From positions 868,001 through 932,000 of the forward strand of contig NZ_CP027665.1 of assembly GCF_003008555.2 (NCBI RefSeq): a stretch of DNA of 64,000 bases, read 5' to 3'. Below are positions 8,216-17,428 of this stretch, in pieces (position 1 is the first letter of the stretch; each line of letters starts with the position of its first letter). Origin of the DNA: Pukyongiella litopenaei (GTDB lineage Bacteria > Pseudomonadota > Alphaproteobacteria > Rhodobacterales > Rhodobacteraceae). Made by a program: the position numbers and the translations under genes. Under the pieces are notes generated by a model. That model was not told the DNA's origin. It did no database searches and saw nothing but the letters and a program-made list of their open reading frames with translations.

Positions 8216-9787
8216 TCAGTCGAGCGCCAGCTCGAGCAGGTCGGCCCCTTCCATGTCGGGCCGGTCGCGATAGGCGGTCAGATCCGCCCAGAACCGGTTC
8301 AGCAGACCCAGCAGGTCACCCCGGTCCGACAGCGTCAGTTCCTCGCGCAGCACCGCATAGGCGACGTCGAGATCGGACTGTTTCGCCCCCGTCGCCAGCG
8401 TATCCAGCGCCGCGCGCAGCGACAGCAGCGAGTTCGACTGGAACTGCCTGAGATCCTCCAATTCGTCGATATGCTTGCGCAGTTGCCGGGCAAAGATCTC
8501 GTTGCGGTCGCCGCTGCGCTGCAGCCAGACCAGCATCCGGATGTTCGACGCCTTGGCGGCGATCGCGCCGGCATATTCGTTGATCGACTGCACGAACACG
8601 GCCCCGGCCATCAGGGTCGCGCTGACCGATTGCTGCACCGCCGACTGGGCCCGGTCCCGCGACCGGCGCAGTTCCAGTTGCAGGCCGGTTAGGGCCTGCC
8701 GGCGGCGCGGGTCGGTCTCGGCGGCGATCAGGCCGGCCAGAAGCGCCTCGGGCGCGATGTCCCGGTCCGCCGCCCGCGTCGCACCATCGGCGAGATCCTG
8801 CCAGCGGCGCTGCAGGCTGCGCACGCGGGCATCCGAGGTGGCGATCGGCGTCGCCAGCACCAGCCTGAGCCCGAACGTATCGGCGCTGAGCGCCGCGCCG
8901 GTCGACGGGTCATAGGGCGGGTATTCGCGCCTTTGGGCGCTGTAGATCTCGGCGGCGGTCGAAAACACCGACCCGCCACGGGTGACCACACCGCCCACCT
9001 GCCCCCCGGCCCGGCCGATGGCGTTGACGCGGAACGGCTCGAGCATCAGTTCCTCGGCATTGCCATAGACATCGTAGAGCCCCAGCGGGTTCGGATCGCG
9101 CAGCCCGACCGGCCCCAGCCGCCCGCGCGCCGATCCCGGCGCCTGGAACCGCGCGTAATTGCGCAGGTCCCCGTCCCCGAAGAAGGTCGGCCCGGAAAAC
9201 ACCGTCGCATCGACGCGGGCGCCGCCGCGGGTGGCGTATTCCCATTCCGCCTCGGTCGGTAGGCGCAGAAAGGCGGCGGTGCCGTCCTCGCGCGGGACCG
9301 CGTCGCCGGCATTGGCCAGCAGCCATTGCGAATAGAGCCGCGCCAGATCGACCGCCTCGAACCAGTTCAGCCCGCCCTTGGCCAGCCGGTCGGCACGGGA
9401 CGGCGCGGCGCAATCGCCCCGCAACGCGCGATACTGCCCGGCGGTGAGCTCATAACGGGCGATGTAGTAATAGGTGCTGCCCGAGGACGGATCGCTGAAA
9501 CCGCCGCGCAGGAAGGCCGGCCGCAGGTAATCGGCATAGCCGGTGTCGCCCAGCGACTGGCCCATCCGCACCCGCCGGTCGGCGAGCGGATCCGCCGCAT
9601 CGACCGGCACGGTGACCTTCTGGAACGCCATCTCGGCACCGCAGGGCATCGGCAGCAGCAGATCCGCCGGCGTGCGGTCGGCGCCCGGATCGATCAGGTC
9701 GCGCGGCCAGGGTTCCGGGTCATCCGCCCGCGCGATGGTGGCGATCAGCGCGAAACATCCCAGCAGGACAGGCAGAGCGCGAACCAT
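8216..9787 (-). CDS. Secreted SUMF1 (formylglycine-generating-enzyme-fold) protein with helical C-terminal region
   Basis: A 523-residue exported protein with a signal peptide (MVRALPVLLGCFALIATIARA). Residues of roughly 40-330 form a SUMF1/FGE fold, shown by YYYIARYELTAGQYRAL, LRLPTEAEWEYATRGG and VYGNAEELM. The usual GNVWEW and RGGSW...R motifs are altered, and no cysteine pair suits FGE catalysis, so it is probably a non-catalytic binding module. The last 190 residues are predicted helices rich in Arg and Gln. The start was set at the Met before the signal peptide, 2 bases after the permease stop; an upstream in-frame Met would lie inside the permease gene. It is the last gene of the Srf operon. 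Confidence 0.8.
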   Translation of the reverse strand: MVRALPVLLGCFALIATIARADDPEPWPRDLIDPGADRTPADLLLPMPCGAEMAFQKVTVPVDAADPLADRRVRMGQSLGDTGYADYLRPAFLRGGFSDPSSGSTYYYIARYELTAGQYRALRGDCAAPSRADRLAKGGLNWFEAVDLARLYSQWLLANAGDAVPREDGTAAFLRLPTEAEWEYATRGGARVDATVFSGPTFFGDGDLRNYARFQAPGSARGRLGPVGLRDPNPLGLYDVYGNAEELMLEPFRVNAIGRAGGQVGGVVTRGGSVFSTAAEIYSAQRREYPPYDPSTGAALSADTFGLRLVLATPIATSDARVRSLQRRWQDLADGATRAADRDIAPEALLAGLIAAETDPRRRQALTGLQLELRRSRDRAQSAVQQSVSATLMAGAVFVQSINEYAGAIAAKASNIRMLVWLQRSGDRNEIFARQLRKHIDELEDLRQFQSNSLLSLRAALDTLATGAKQSDLDVAYAVLREELTLSDRGDLLGLLNRFWADLTAYRDRPDMEGADLLELALD

Positions 9788-9789
9788 GT

Positions 9790-10986
9790 TCACGAGCCCT
9801 CGCGCAGGACCGAGGCCGGGTCGAACCGCTGCACCGACCACGCCGCCAGGGCCGACGCGCCCAGCACCAGCCCCAGCACGGCGGCGATGATGGCCAGCGC
9901 CTGCGCGGGCGGGATCACCGCCAGCGCCGCCCCGTCGGGCAATCCATGGGCAAACATCGCACCCGCCGCCCGTCCGGCCAGCAGGTAGAGACCGAAGGAC
10001 ACCGCCAGGCCCAGCACCGCCGTCACCAGCGCCTGCACCATAGGGAACAGCGCCAGCTCAGCGCCCGGCACGCCCAGCAGCGCGATGCCCGCCAGCACCT
10101 GCCGCTTGCGCGCCGCCTCGGACCAGAAGGCCAGCATCAGCGCGGCGCCCAGCCCCACCGCCGCCAGACCGGCGGTCAGCGCCAGGGCCAGGGTCAGCTT
10201 GCGGCCCAGACCCAGCAGCGATTCCACCTCCCGCGTGCGCGCCGTCGTCGCCAGCCCCAGCTGCGCCTCGATCCGCGCCTGCAACGCGGCCAGGTCCTCC
10301 AGCCGCTGCGCATAGACCCGCACGCCCTCATAGGCCGGTATCCGATCCGACAACGGGCGCGTGCCGGCAATGCCGAACTGGGGCAGCGCATAGGATTCGT
10401 AGAAGGCCTCGATCAGGTCGAGCAACGCAAACGGCGCCAGCACCGCCGCACCGGCCACGGCGGCCTCGTCGAGCACCGCGACCACCCGCACCGGCAGCAC
10501 CAGCTGGCGTGGCCGGTCCTCGGCCTGGCTGACCAGCTGCAGGTCGGCGCCGGGCGCCAGCGACAGCGCGCGGGCCAACTGGGCGCTGACCGCCACCTCG
10601 TCGCCGGTCAGGTCGAGCCCGTCGGGCAGGGTCGGATCGCCCGCCCCCGACGGCACCACCAGCGCGGGCCGCATCCGCCGCCCGCCCTGTTCGCGCACGT
10701 TCATGAAATCGAACTGCCCCCGCACCTTGGGCGTGAGAAAGGCGATGTCCGGCCAGTCGCGCAGGGGCGCGATATCCTCGGCGCCGAGCGTGGCATTGCC
10801 GGCGGTGTCGATCTGGCGGCTGGCGGGATCGGCGAGCATCTCGCCCAGCAGCGCCGCGTAGACCCCGTTCTTGACGCCGAACAGCACCAGCAGCGGCACC
10901 AGGATACCGACCATCACCGCCACATTGCAGAACAGGAAGAACCGGTCGCGCAGCAGGTCGCGCAGGGCCAGCGACGCGATCAGCAT
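9790..10986 (-). CDS. ABC transporter permease of the FtsX/MacB type
   Basis: A 398-residue membrane protein with the FtsX topology. One N-terminal helix (FFLFCNVAVMVGILVPLLVL) is followed by a large periplasmic domain of about 230 residues, then three C-terminal helices (residues ~265-390) ending WSVQRFDPASVLREGS. Proteins of this class do not transport in the usual sense; they couple cytosolic ATP hydrolysis to work in the periplasm (LolCE, MacB, FtsEX). The partner ATPase gene overlaps its start by 7 bases. The SUMF1 protein encoded 2 bases downstream may be a periplasmic partner. Function in the Srf operon is inferred only from context. Confidence 0.85.
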   Translation of the reverse strand: MLIASLALRDLLRDRFFLFCNVAVMVGILVPLLVLFGVKNGVYAALLGEMLADPASRQIDTAGNATLGAEDIAPLRDWPDIAFLTPKVRGQFDFMNVREQGGRRMRPALVVPSGAGDPTLPDGLDLTGDEVAVSAQLARALSLAPGADLQLVSQAEDRPRQLVLPVRVVAVLDEAAVAGAAVLAPFALLDLIEAFYESYALPQFGIAGTRPLSDRIPAYEGVRVYAQRLEDLAALQARIEAQLGLATTARTREVESLLGLGRKLTLALALTAGLAAVGLGAALMLAFWSEAARKRQVLAGIALLGVPGAELALFPMVQALVTAVLGLAVSFGLYLLAGRAAGAMFAHGLPDGAALAVIPPAQALAIIAAVLGLVLGASALAAWSVQRFDPASVLREGS

Positions 10987-11735
10987 GGCGCCGCCCCGGC
11001 GATGCGGCCGGTCACTTCGCCCTCTTCGCCGGTGCGGGTTTCCAGCGCCAGCCGGGCGATGCCGAACCGGTCCAGCCGGTCCACGTCATGGCTCGACAGG
11101 ATCACGCCGCAGCCGGTGCCCGCCGCCACCTCGAGCAACAGCGCCAGCACCCGGTCCGACGCGTCCGGATCCAGCGCGGCGGTCGGTTCGTCGGCGATCA
11201 CGAAGGGCGGGCGATGGGCCAGCGCGCGGGCGATGGCACAGCGCTGGCGCTGGCCGATCGACAGCGCGCCGGGGCGCAGGGCCGCCACGTCGGCCAGCCC
11301 CAGCCGGTCGATCAGGGTGGCACACCACCCGGCATCGACCCGCCCGGTCACGCGCTGCGGCAGGGCAACGTTTTCGGCCACGCTCAGAAAGGGCAGCAAC
11401 CCGCCGGTCTGCGGCACGAACCCGAACAGCCGGCCCCGCATCGCGGCCAGCGCCCGGCTGCGCGTGCCCGCGGCCCACAGCCCGGCCAGGTCATGCCGCG
11501 TGCCCGCTCCATCGGTCCAGCCATAGGCGGTGCCCGCCCCCGGCGCGCGCAGCAGGCCCAGCAATTCCAGCAGCAGCGTCTTGCCCGAGCCGCTCGCGCC
11601 CACCAGCGCCACCGCCTGCCCGGCGGCCAGCTCCAGCCGGTCGATCCGCAGCCGGAACCGCCGCCTGCCGTCGCGCAGATCGACCTGCGCGCGGTCCAGC
11701 CGCAGCCCGAATCTGCCCGGCCCGCCGCTCATCAC
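10980..11735 (-). CDS. ABC transporter ATP-binding protein (LolD/MacB-like)
   Basis: A 251-residue ATPase with Walker A GASGSGKTLLLELLG (near residue 40), an ABC signature LSIGQRQRCAIARALAHRPP and Walker B FVIADEPTAALDP, followed by the H-loop in LSSHD. The size and order fit the LolD/MacB/FtsE class that pairs with FtsX-type permeases, and the permease gene overlaps its 3' end. Q-loop and signature residues are slightly divergent (LSIGQ rather than LSGGQ), but all catalytic motifs are present, so the protein should be active. It starts 3 bases after the vWA gene stop. Confidence 0.88.
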   Translation of the reverse strand: MMSGGPGRFGLRLDRAQVDLRDGRRRFRLRIDRLELAAGQAVALVGASGSGKTLLLELLGLLRAPGAGTAYGWTDGAGTRHDLAGLWAAGTRSRALAAMRGRLFGFVPQTGGLLPFLSVAENVALPQRVTGRVDAGWCATLIDRLGLADVAALRPGALSIGQRQRCAIARALAHRPPFVIADEPTAALDPDASDRVLALLLEVAAGTGCGVILSSHDVDRLDRFGIARLALETRTGEEGEVTGRIAGAAPC

Positions 11736-11738
11736 CGG

Positions 11739-13685
11739 TCAGGGCAGCACATCGAACGGCATCGCAAAGACATGTTCGCCGTCCGGGGCATCGTCATGCA
11801 GCGCGGTCCAGATATCGGGATCATGCAGCCATTTGCGGTATTGCACGAGCTTCTGGCGCATCCCGTCGAGGATCGCGCGGCGGTTCATCGCGCTCTGCGC
11901 CCAGCGCGCTTCGGTGGTCAGCATGATCTGGCTTTCATAGGGCAGGTCCTCGAGAAATTCGAGCGCCCCGCCCAGCGTCTCGGCCCTGGTGTTCACCAGC
12001 CTGTCGGGGTTCTGCGCCATCCGGGACACCACGTCGCGCACCTGGGTAAAGAAACTGGCCGCGTCTTCGGCGCTGCGGCTCTGTTCGCCCAGCTCCAGCA
12101 GGTTCGTCAACAGATCCGCCATCGTCGCCAATTCGTTGCGCGTCACCAGGAGCCGGGGCTCGATCGCCAGCTTTGCCGGGTTCTCGACCGCCTTTTCCGA
12201 GACCCAGCCCTCGATCACGTCGGGCGCCTGCGTCCCCTTGAGCCGCCCGAGATAGGCCAGCTGCATGGCCCGGCCCAGGTCGACCAGGTCCGCCCCCGCC
12301 TCTTCGGGGGTCAGCAGGCGGGCCTCGTTGCGGGCCTCGCGGATCATGTCGGACAGGCCGGTCACCAGGTTGGTCACCGTGGTCTCGAACGCCTGTTCCG
12401 ATCCGTTTTCGATCCCGAAATAGAAATTCCCGTCATGGAACCGCGACAGCGTGCGATACTGGGCCGCCGCATAGGCATGCTGCGCCTCGCCCCCGGCGGG
12501 GGTCTGCAGGTGCAGCGTCATGATCGCCACGCCCTTGTCCTGCGCGTCGCGCTGCAATTCGGCCGCGCCGATGGCGCTGCGGGCGTTGGGGTCGCGCGCA
12601 TCCTTCGGTCCGGCATCGGTGACCAGGATCACGATCCGCGCGTCAAAGGGATCGCCGCCGGCATTGTCCCAGTCGGTCAGGTCCACCGCGTCCTCGACCC
12701 CGGCCAGGCTGTCTTCGTTGAAACCGGGCGAATTGGCGTCCGCGACGCGGGTGGCGGCGCGGATGGTGGCGACCACCTCGGTCTGGCTGTCGCGCTGCTG
12801 CAACGGCAGCAGGGTGCGGGTGCGGTATTCGAGCCCCGGCGCCGCGCGTTCGTTGTCGCGAAAGGCGACCACCCCGAAATGGATCTGCCTGCCCGCCTCG
12901 CTGCCGGCCATGTCGTCCACGATCCGTTCCACCGCCGCGCGCGTGCGCGAAACATAGGGTTCCATCGACCGGGTGGTGTCGAGCACGAACACGATGCCCA
13001 CGTCGAATTTGCCGGGCGTGGACCAGGACGGTTTCGCCTCGGCCTCGAGCGGCACCGACGCCACCTTCATCAGCAGGTTTTCCTCGTAGTTCAGCGGGTG
13101 CAGGTCCTGCACGAAATCGAGAATCGGCATCAGGTAGAGCCGTTCGACGATGTCGACATATTCCTCGGGCTCGGCGGCGACGATCCCGCGATCCTCGGGC
13201 ACCGCGCCGGCATCGACCTCGTCCAGCATCTGCGCCTGCATGTCGCGCAGCGCCTCGTGTTCCATCAGCGCCCGCAGCCGGGCCTCGTCGGCGAACAGCA
13301 GCGCACGTTCGCGCCCGGCGGCAACGGTGAACGCCCCGACGATGTTCTGCTTCCACGGCACCACCTCATCCGCCGGCACCCAGCCCTCGGGGCCCGCCGA
13401 CAGGGATGGGCCGGCATGATACCAACCCGGCCTCGTCTCCCAGATATAGAGCGGCTGGAAGGCGGGATACTGCCGGTCGGGGGCCGCATCGGGTGCCGGG
13501 TGCAGCAGCGCCCCCGGTCGGGTCAGCACCCGCTGATAGACGGTCTGACGGCCCTCGGCCAGCAATGGCCGTTCCGCCGCCTGGGCTGCGACCCCGGTCG
13601 GCGGCCACCCGGCCAGCAGCGCCAGGATCGGGGCCAGGATCAGGGCCACCGCGCGGAGCGGCAGGGCTTCAGCGGCAATAGTCAT
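11739..13685 (-). CDS. Exported vWA-domain protein with N-terminal SH3-like region
   Basis: A 648-residue protein with a signal peptide (residues 1-36, ending GVAAQA). Residues ~50-112 resemble a bacterial SH3-like domain (VLTRPGALLHPAPD ... GWVPADEVVPW). The vWA domain starts near residue 225 with an intact MIDAS motif DTTRS (236-240), followed by FGVVAFRDN and VILVTDAGPKD. The C-terminal third is helical and of unknown type. vWA domains bind partner proteins through a divalent metal. The ATG at 13685 was chosen because it follows an AAGGGGG ribosome-binding site and begins a signal peptide; it overlaps the preceding gene by 17 bases. It probably acts on the outer face of the inner membrane in the Srf complex. 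Confidence 0.82.
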   Translation of the reverse strand: MTIAAEALPLRAVALILAPILALLAGWPPTGVAAQAAERPLLAEGRQTVYQRVLTRPGALLHPAPDAAPDRQYPAFQPLYIWETRPGWYHAGPSLSAGPEGWVPADEVVPWKQNIVGAFTVAAGRERALLFADEARLRALMEHEALRDMQAQMLDEVDAGAVPEDRGIVAAEPEEYVDIVERLYLMPILDFVQDLHPLNYEENLLMKVASVPLEAEAKPSWSTPGKFDVGIVFVLDTTRSMEPYVSRTRAAVERIVDDMAGSEAGRQIHFGVVAFRDNERAAPGLEYRTRTLLPLQQRDSQTEVVATIRAATRVADANSPGFNEDSLAGVEDAVDLTDWDNAGGDPFDARIVILVTDAGPKDARDPNARSAIGAAELQRDAQDKGVAIMTLHLQTPAGGEAQHAYAAAQYRTLSRFHDGNFYFGIENGSEQAFETTVTNLVTGLSDMIREARNEARLLTPEEAGADLVDLGRAMQLAYLGRLKGTQAPDVIEGWVSEKAVENPAKLAIEPRLLVTRNELATMADLLTNLLELGEQSRSAEDAASFFTQVRDVVSRMAQNPDRLVNTRAETLGGALEFLEDLPYESQIMLTTEARWAQSAMNRRAILDGMRQKLVQYRKWLHDPDIWTALHDDAPDGEHVFAMPFDVLP

Positions 13686-14700
13686 CAAGCGCCCCCTTTG
13701 CCAGGGTTGTATCCATCGCGGCCAGCTTCCCGCAAACCGCGTCCAGCCGGCCCGGGGCCTGTTGCGACCCCGCGCGCGCGGCCCGCGCATAATATTCCGC
13801 GGCCTTGGCCGGGTCATCATCAAAACTCAGCCCGATCAGGTTCTCGACGCGCGGGTCCAGTTCGTCACCGTCATAAAGCGTGCCGAAGAGCAGCAACGCC
13901 CCGGCCTCGTTCCGCGCGGCGGCATCCTCGACCAGCCGCAGCGCGTGCTCGGCGCTGAGCCGGGTGCCGCAACCGCGCATGGCCGGGCCGATCACCGCGA
14001 ACCCACCCTTCAGCGCGGAGAGCGCGGACAGGGTGCAGGCATCGCCGGACGCGGGCCCGGCCGCCGGGTCGGTATCGGCAACCGGTGTGGCCGGGTCCGG
14101 TTCGGCATCGCGTCCATAGAACCACCAGCCGGCCGCGGCGGCGGTGCCCAGCAGCAACAGCAGCAGGAGCGGCCAGAGGCGCCTGCGCCCTGCGTCCGTT
14201 TCCGAGGTGGCGACCGGATCGGGCTGCGGTGCCGGTTCGGGCAAGGGGTCCGGCTCCGGGTCCGGCCGGGGCGCTGGCGGCGCAGGCCTGACCACCGGCA
14301 CGTCCGGCTTGGCCACGGGGCGTGGGCGGGATACGACCTGCAATATGCCCGGTTGGGCAGCCGGCGCCCGTGGCGGCACGTTGTCGGGCCAATTCAAGTC
14401 ATAATCGCGGCCGCCCAGGGAAAAGCGCAAAGATTGGTATTCCTCCAGCCGGTCAACGATCTCGGGGCCGATCCGCACCCAGTCGGCCCCGTCGTGGCGC
14501 CAGACCTCGTAGGGGCCGAAATCATGCCGTTCGGGCCGCCAGCCATCGCTCTCGGCACCGCCATCGCCCAGCCAGCGTTCGCCATAGGCATCGAACACCG
14601 CGACCGTGACCGCGCCATCGGGCAACGTGCCCACGGGCAGTTCCAGAAAGGCATACCCCCCTGCCGGTTCCTCCGGGTCGGACTGGACGCTCAGGCTCAT
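13669..14700 (-). CDS. Bitopic membrane protein with Pro-rich linker and Sel1/TPR-like C-terminal region
   Basis: A 343-residue protein. Residues 1-110 form a cytosolic domain of unknown type with repeated Trp/Tyr/Gly patterns. Residues ~110-170 are a Pro/Asp/Glu-rich linker, 175-195 form one transmembrane helix, and the C-terminal 145 residues should lie in the periplasm. That region contains a Sel1-like helical repeat (DPAKAAEYYARAARAGS) and several cysteines that may form disulfides. Its ATG overlaps the srfC stop (ATGA). The layout resembles that of the SrfA-type proteins in the same operon (cytosolic domain, linker, single helix, periplasmic domain), though no sequence relationship was seen. 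Confidence 0.7.
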   Translation of the reverse strand: MSLSVQSDPEEPAGGYAFLELPVGTLPDGAVTVAVFDAYGERWLGDGGAESDGWRPERHDFGPYEVWRHDGADWVRIGPEIVDRLEEYQSLRFSLGGRDYDLNWPDNVPPRAPAAQPGILQVVSRPRPVAKPDVPVVRPAPPAPRPDPEPDPLPEPAPQPDPVATSETDAGRRRLWPLLLLLLLGTAAAAGWWFYGRDAEPDPATPVADTDPAAGPASGDACTLSALSALKGGFAVIGPAMRGCGTRLSAEHALRLVEDAAARNEAGALLLFGTLYDGDELDPRVENLIGLSFDDDPAKAAEYYARAARAGSQQAPGRLDAVCGKLAAMDTTLAKGALDDYCR

Positions 14701-17417
14701 GCGGCGCGGTATCCGGTCAGTTCGTCGAGAATACGGCCCAGCCGCAGGTTCTGTTCCACGTTGATGTCGCCGCCGGCCATGTCCCTGGCATTGGCCACGA
14801 ACAGCGCGTCCAGCGCGAATACCCAATCGGTCCAGACATCCTCGGCGGTGGGGCGCGGGCTGGCGGGCAATCCGGCGACATCGTCGGCCCCCGCCCGCGC
14901 GGCAAAGACGGCACGGGTGCCGCCATCGGCGGTCTCGACCTGCGGCCGCGCGCTTTCGGGCTGCGCGCGCATGCCCAGCGTCGCGACGAAATCGTTGATC
15001 GCCTCGGCTCCGACGATCGCGGCCGGTTGCGCCTGCTTGTCCACGCTGAGCCCGAAATTGATCTGTTCGAGCCGCGCCGCCATGCGCCGGTCCAGCCCGC
15101 AGCGCCGCGCCGCGTGGATCAGTTCGCCCACCAGATCGGCCGCAACCGCGTCGCCGAGCCCATAGGCGGTGCGGCGGGCGGCCTCGTCGCGGAAGGATTT
15201 CATCCGGTCGATCCAGAGTTCGACCGCGGTCTGCGCCTGGAACTGTTCCAGCGTCATCGTGCGAATGGCCGGGGCATGGCCGTCCGCGGGCGCGGCCGGT
15301 GTCGCCACCGGATCGGCGGGTGCAGCAGCCGGGGCAGCAGCGGGGGCCGGGCGTGCGGGCCGGGCGGGTCGGGCGGGCCGGGCCGGGCGCTGCGGCCCGG
15401 ATGGTTCATCGTTCCCCGCCGCCATGTCGGGCGCGGGGCGGGCAACGGCGCCGGTCACCGCGCTGGTGATGCGGATCGAACTGGGCACCCGCGCGATCCG
15501 GCCCTCGATCTCGCCCTGGTCGACACCGAGCGCGGCCAGCATCGCGCCGAACCGGTGCCGGGCCAGCACCCGTTCGAGATCGTCGATCACCATGGCCGCC
15601 GCCTCGCGCTTTTCCGCGATGCGCGTTTCCATGTCATCGGGGACGTGGAACCGGCCGATCGCATCCTGCAACGCCTGCGCCACCTGTTCCAGCTGGCCCC
15701 GGATCTGGTGCAGCTTGGCATCGGGTTTGCACACCCGTTCCAGCGCCGTGGTCAGATACCCGACCCCGCCATCATTGAGCGACAGCGCCGCGTCCCAGGC
15801 CGCGGCGGGATCGGCGAAATGGCGCTGCACGGACGGGGCGGACAGGCACCCGGCGCGCAACTCGGCCACCCGCGTTTCCTTCTCGGGGCGGATACGCTGT
15901 TCGGACTTGGCCGCGTCATATTCGATCAGCCCGTCCACATAGTAGTTCGGGTTGCGCAGCCAGAAACAGTTGGCAAAGGCCGCGCCCGGCGTCCATTCCT
16001 CGACCCAGTTGTCGGCCCCGCGTCCGAATTTTTCCAGCAGCGACGCCTTCATCCGCCGTTCGAACCGCGTGTCGTCCCCCCCCTCGGCGGCGGAATCGCC
16101 CAGATGCTTGTCGAATTTGGTCAGCACCATGAACAACACGCAATCGGTGCCCGCGCGCATCCGCGGGCTGTTGCCATGGGTCCGGGCGATCCAGTTTTCC
16201 ACCAGCCCCGGCAGATCCACCGTCTCCATGTTGCTGTCCGGCACGCATAGCAGCATCGAGGTGATTTCCTGGTTCTGCACATAGCGGTCGAACAGATAGG
16301 CCACCTTGCCGCGCAGCAGCAGCTCGGGCAGGATCGCGTCGCCCCCGTCGGCAAAGGCCTTGGCCAGGTCCTGTTCGAACCGGTTGCGCGCCCCGGGGAA
16401 ATCCAGCAGGTCGGTTTCGGCAAACATGGGCGAAGGCCGGGTCTGCATCGGCAGCACCAGTTCGGCCACCAATGCGCAGATCACCGACCGCGCCAGTTCG
16501 GCCCGCCGCCCCTGCGCGGTGACCACGGCCAGCGGGCTGTCATCGGCGGCGCCTGACAGGGTTTTCACGTCGACGATCGAGGTTTCACGCGGGACCAGCG
16601 CGTCCAGCCCGGCATAGATCTCGCCGGCGTGGTCCACCTGTTCCAGCGCCTGCGCCATGCGCAGGTAGAGATCCGACAGCGGCTGATGCCCGCCCCAGAG
16701 CAGCGAAAAGAACCCGGCGCGGTCGGCGGCGGTCAGCCCCGGCGCGATCTCGGCGGCCTCGTCCCAGAACGACCGCAGCGCGGCGGCATAGGCCTCGCGG
16801 CCAAAGGCGGTTTCCACATATTCGCCGATTTCCTGGACATCGTCATAATCCATCCCCGCGCGCGGCCCCCCGGCCCGGGCCTTGTAGCTGTCCAGATGCG
16901 CGGCAATGGCGGCGGCATCGGGTTCGGGCTCCGACCGGTCGCCATCCATGAAAAAGCTGTTGACCAGCGTCCGCACGATGTCGGCCTCGCTCAGCAGGCG
17001 CAGCGGCACCGGGTAGCCGTTGGGTGTCGTCATCCGCTCCATGGTGAACCGCGTCACCACGCCGGTGCTTTCGCCTTCGCCCTCGGGATTGATTTCGCGG
17101 ATATAGTCGAGCTTGCCGCCGGGCGCGTCGTAATCGGCCACCAGCGCCCCGGCCTCGGGCCGGGCCAGCACCGACACCAGGAACGACTTGCCCGCCTGGC
17201 TGGGGCCGAACACGCTGACCGACATCCGGGTCTGCGCCGCGCGGCCCAGGCGCCGGGCGCGGCGGGCGCCACGGCGCAGCCCCTTGACCAGCGATTTGCC
17301 CTCGGCCCCCACCAGCCCGGCATTTTCCGGATCCTCGATCCAGCCCAGCGCCCGGCCCGTCAGGTCCACGATCCCGGCGCAATCGGCGGCCAGCCTGTCC
17401 TGCTGCTGATTGGTCAT
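14697..17417 (-). CDS. srfC: SrfC family protein, dynamin-like GTPase features
   Basis: A 906-residue cytosolic protein of the 'virulence factor' SrfC family. A P-loop GPSQAGKS at 71-78, a G3-type DFPG at 339-342 and a G4-type TKFD at 433-436 indicate a GTPase with a large insertion between G1 and G3, as in dynamin-like proteins. A linker near residue 690 consists of RPA repeats followed by Ala/Pro-rich sequence, then a helical C-terminal domain. The ATG at 17417 is preceded by AGGGG; a GTG 5 codons upstream that overlaps the srfB stop is an alternative. srfA, srfB and srfC were named in Salmonella as SsrB-regulated factors; their molecular role is poorly known. Confidence 0.85.
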   Translation of the reverse strand: MTNQQQDRLAADCAGIVDLTGRALGWIEDPENAGLVGAEGKSLVKGLRRGARRARRLGRAAQTRMSVSVFGPSQAGKSFLVSVLARPEAGALVADYDAPGGKLDYIREINPEGEGESTGVVTRFTMERMTTPNGYPVPLRLLSEADIVRTLVNSFFMDGDRSEPEPDAAAIAAHLDSYKARAGGPRAGMDYDDVQEIGEYVETAFGREAYAAALRSFWDEAAEIAPGLTAADRAGFFSLLWGGHQPLSDLYLRMAQALEQVDHAGEIYAGLDALVPRETSIVDVKTLSGAADDSPLAVVTAQGRRAELARSVICALVAELVLPMQTRPSPMFAETDLLDFPGARNRFEQDLAKAFADGGDAILPELLLRGKVAYLFDRYVQNQEITSMLLCVPDSNMETVDLPGLVENWIARTHGNSPRMRAGTDCVLFMVLTKFDKHLGDSAAEGGDDTRFERRMKASLLEKFGRGADNWVEEWTPGAAFANCFWLRNPNYYVDGLIEYDAAKSEQRIRPEKETRVAELRAGCLSAPSVQRHFADPAAAWDAALSLNDGGVGYLTTALERVCKPDAKLHQIRGQLEQVAQALQDAIGRFHVPDDMETRIAEKREAAAMVIDDLERVLARHRFGAMLAALGVDQGEIEGRIARVPSSIRITSAVTGAVARPAPDMAAGNDEPSGPQRPARPARPARPARPAPAAAPAAAPADPVATPAAPADGHAPAIRTMTLEQFQAQTAVELWIDRMKSFRDEAARRTAYGLGDAVAADLVGELIHAARRCGLDRRMAARLEQINFGLSVDKQAQPAAIVGAEAINDFVATLGMRAQPESARPQVETADGGTRAVFAARAGADDVAGLPASPRPTAEDVWTDWVFALDALFVANARDMAGGDINVEQNLRLGRILDELTGYRAA

Positions 17418-17428
17418 CCGTTCACCCC

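Noticed and set aside
11088-13958. A plus-strand open frame of 956 codons opposite the vWA and ABC genes
   Set aside because: Low-complexity His/Arg/Gln translation; the minus strand encodes signal peptide, MIDAS and Walker motifs.
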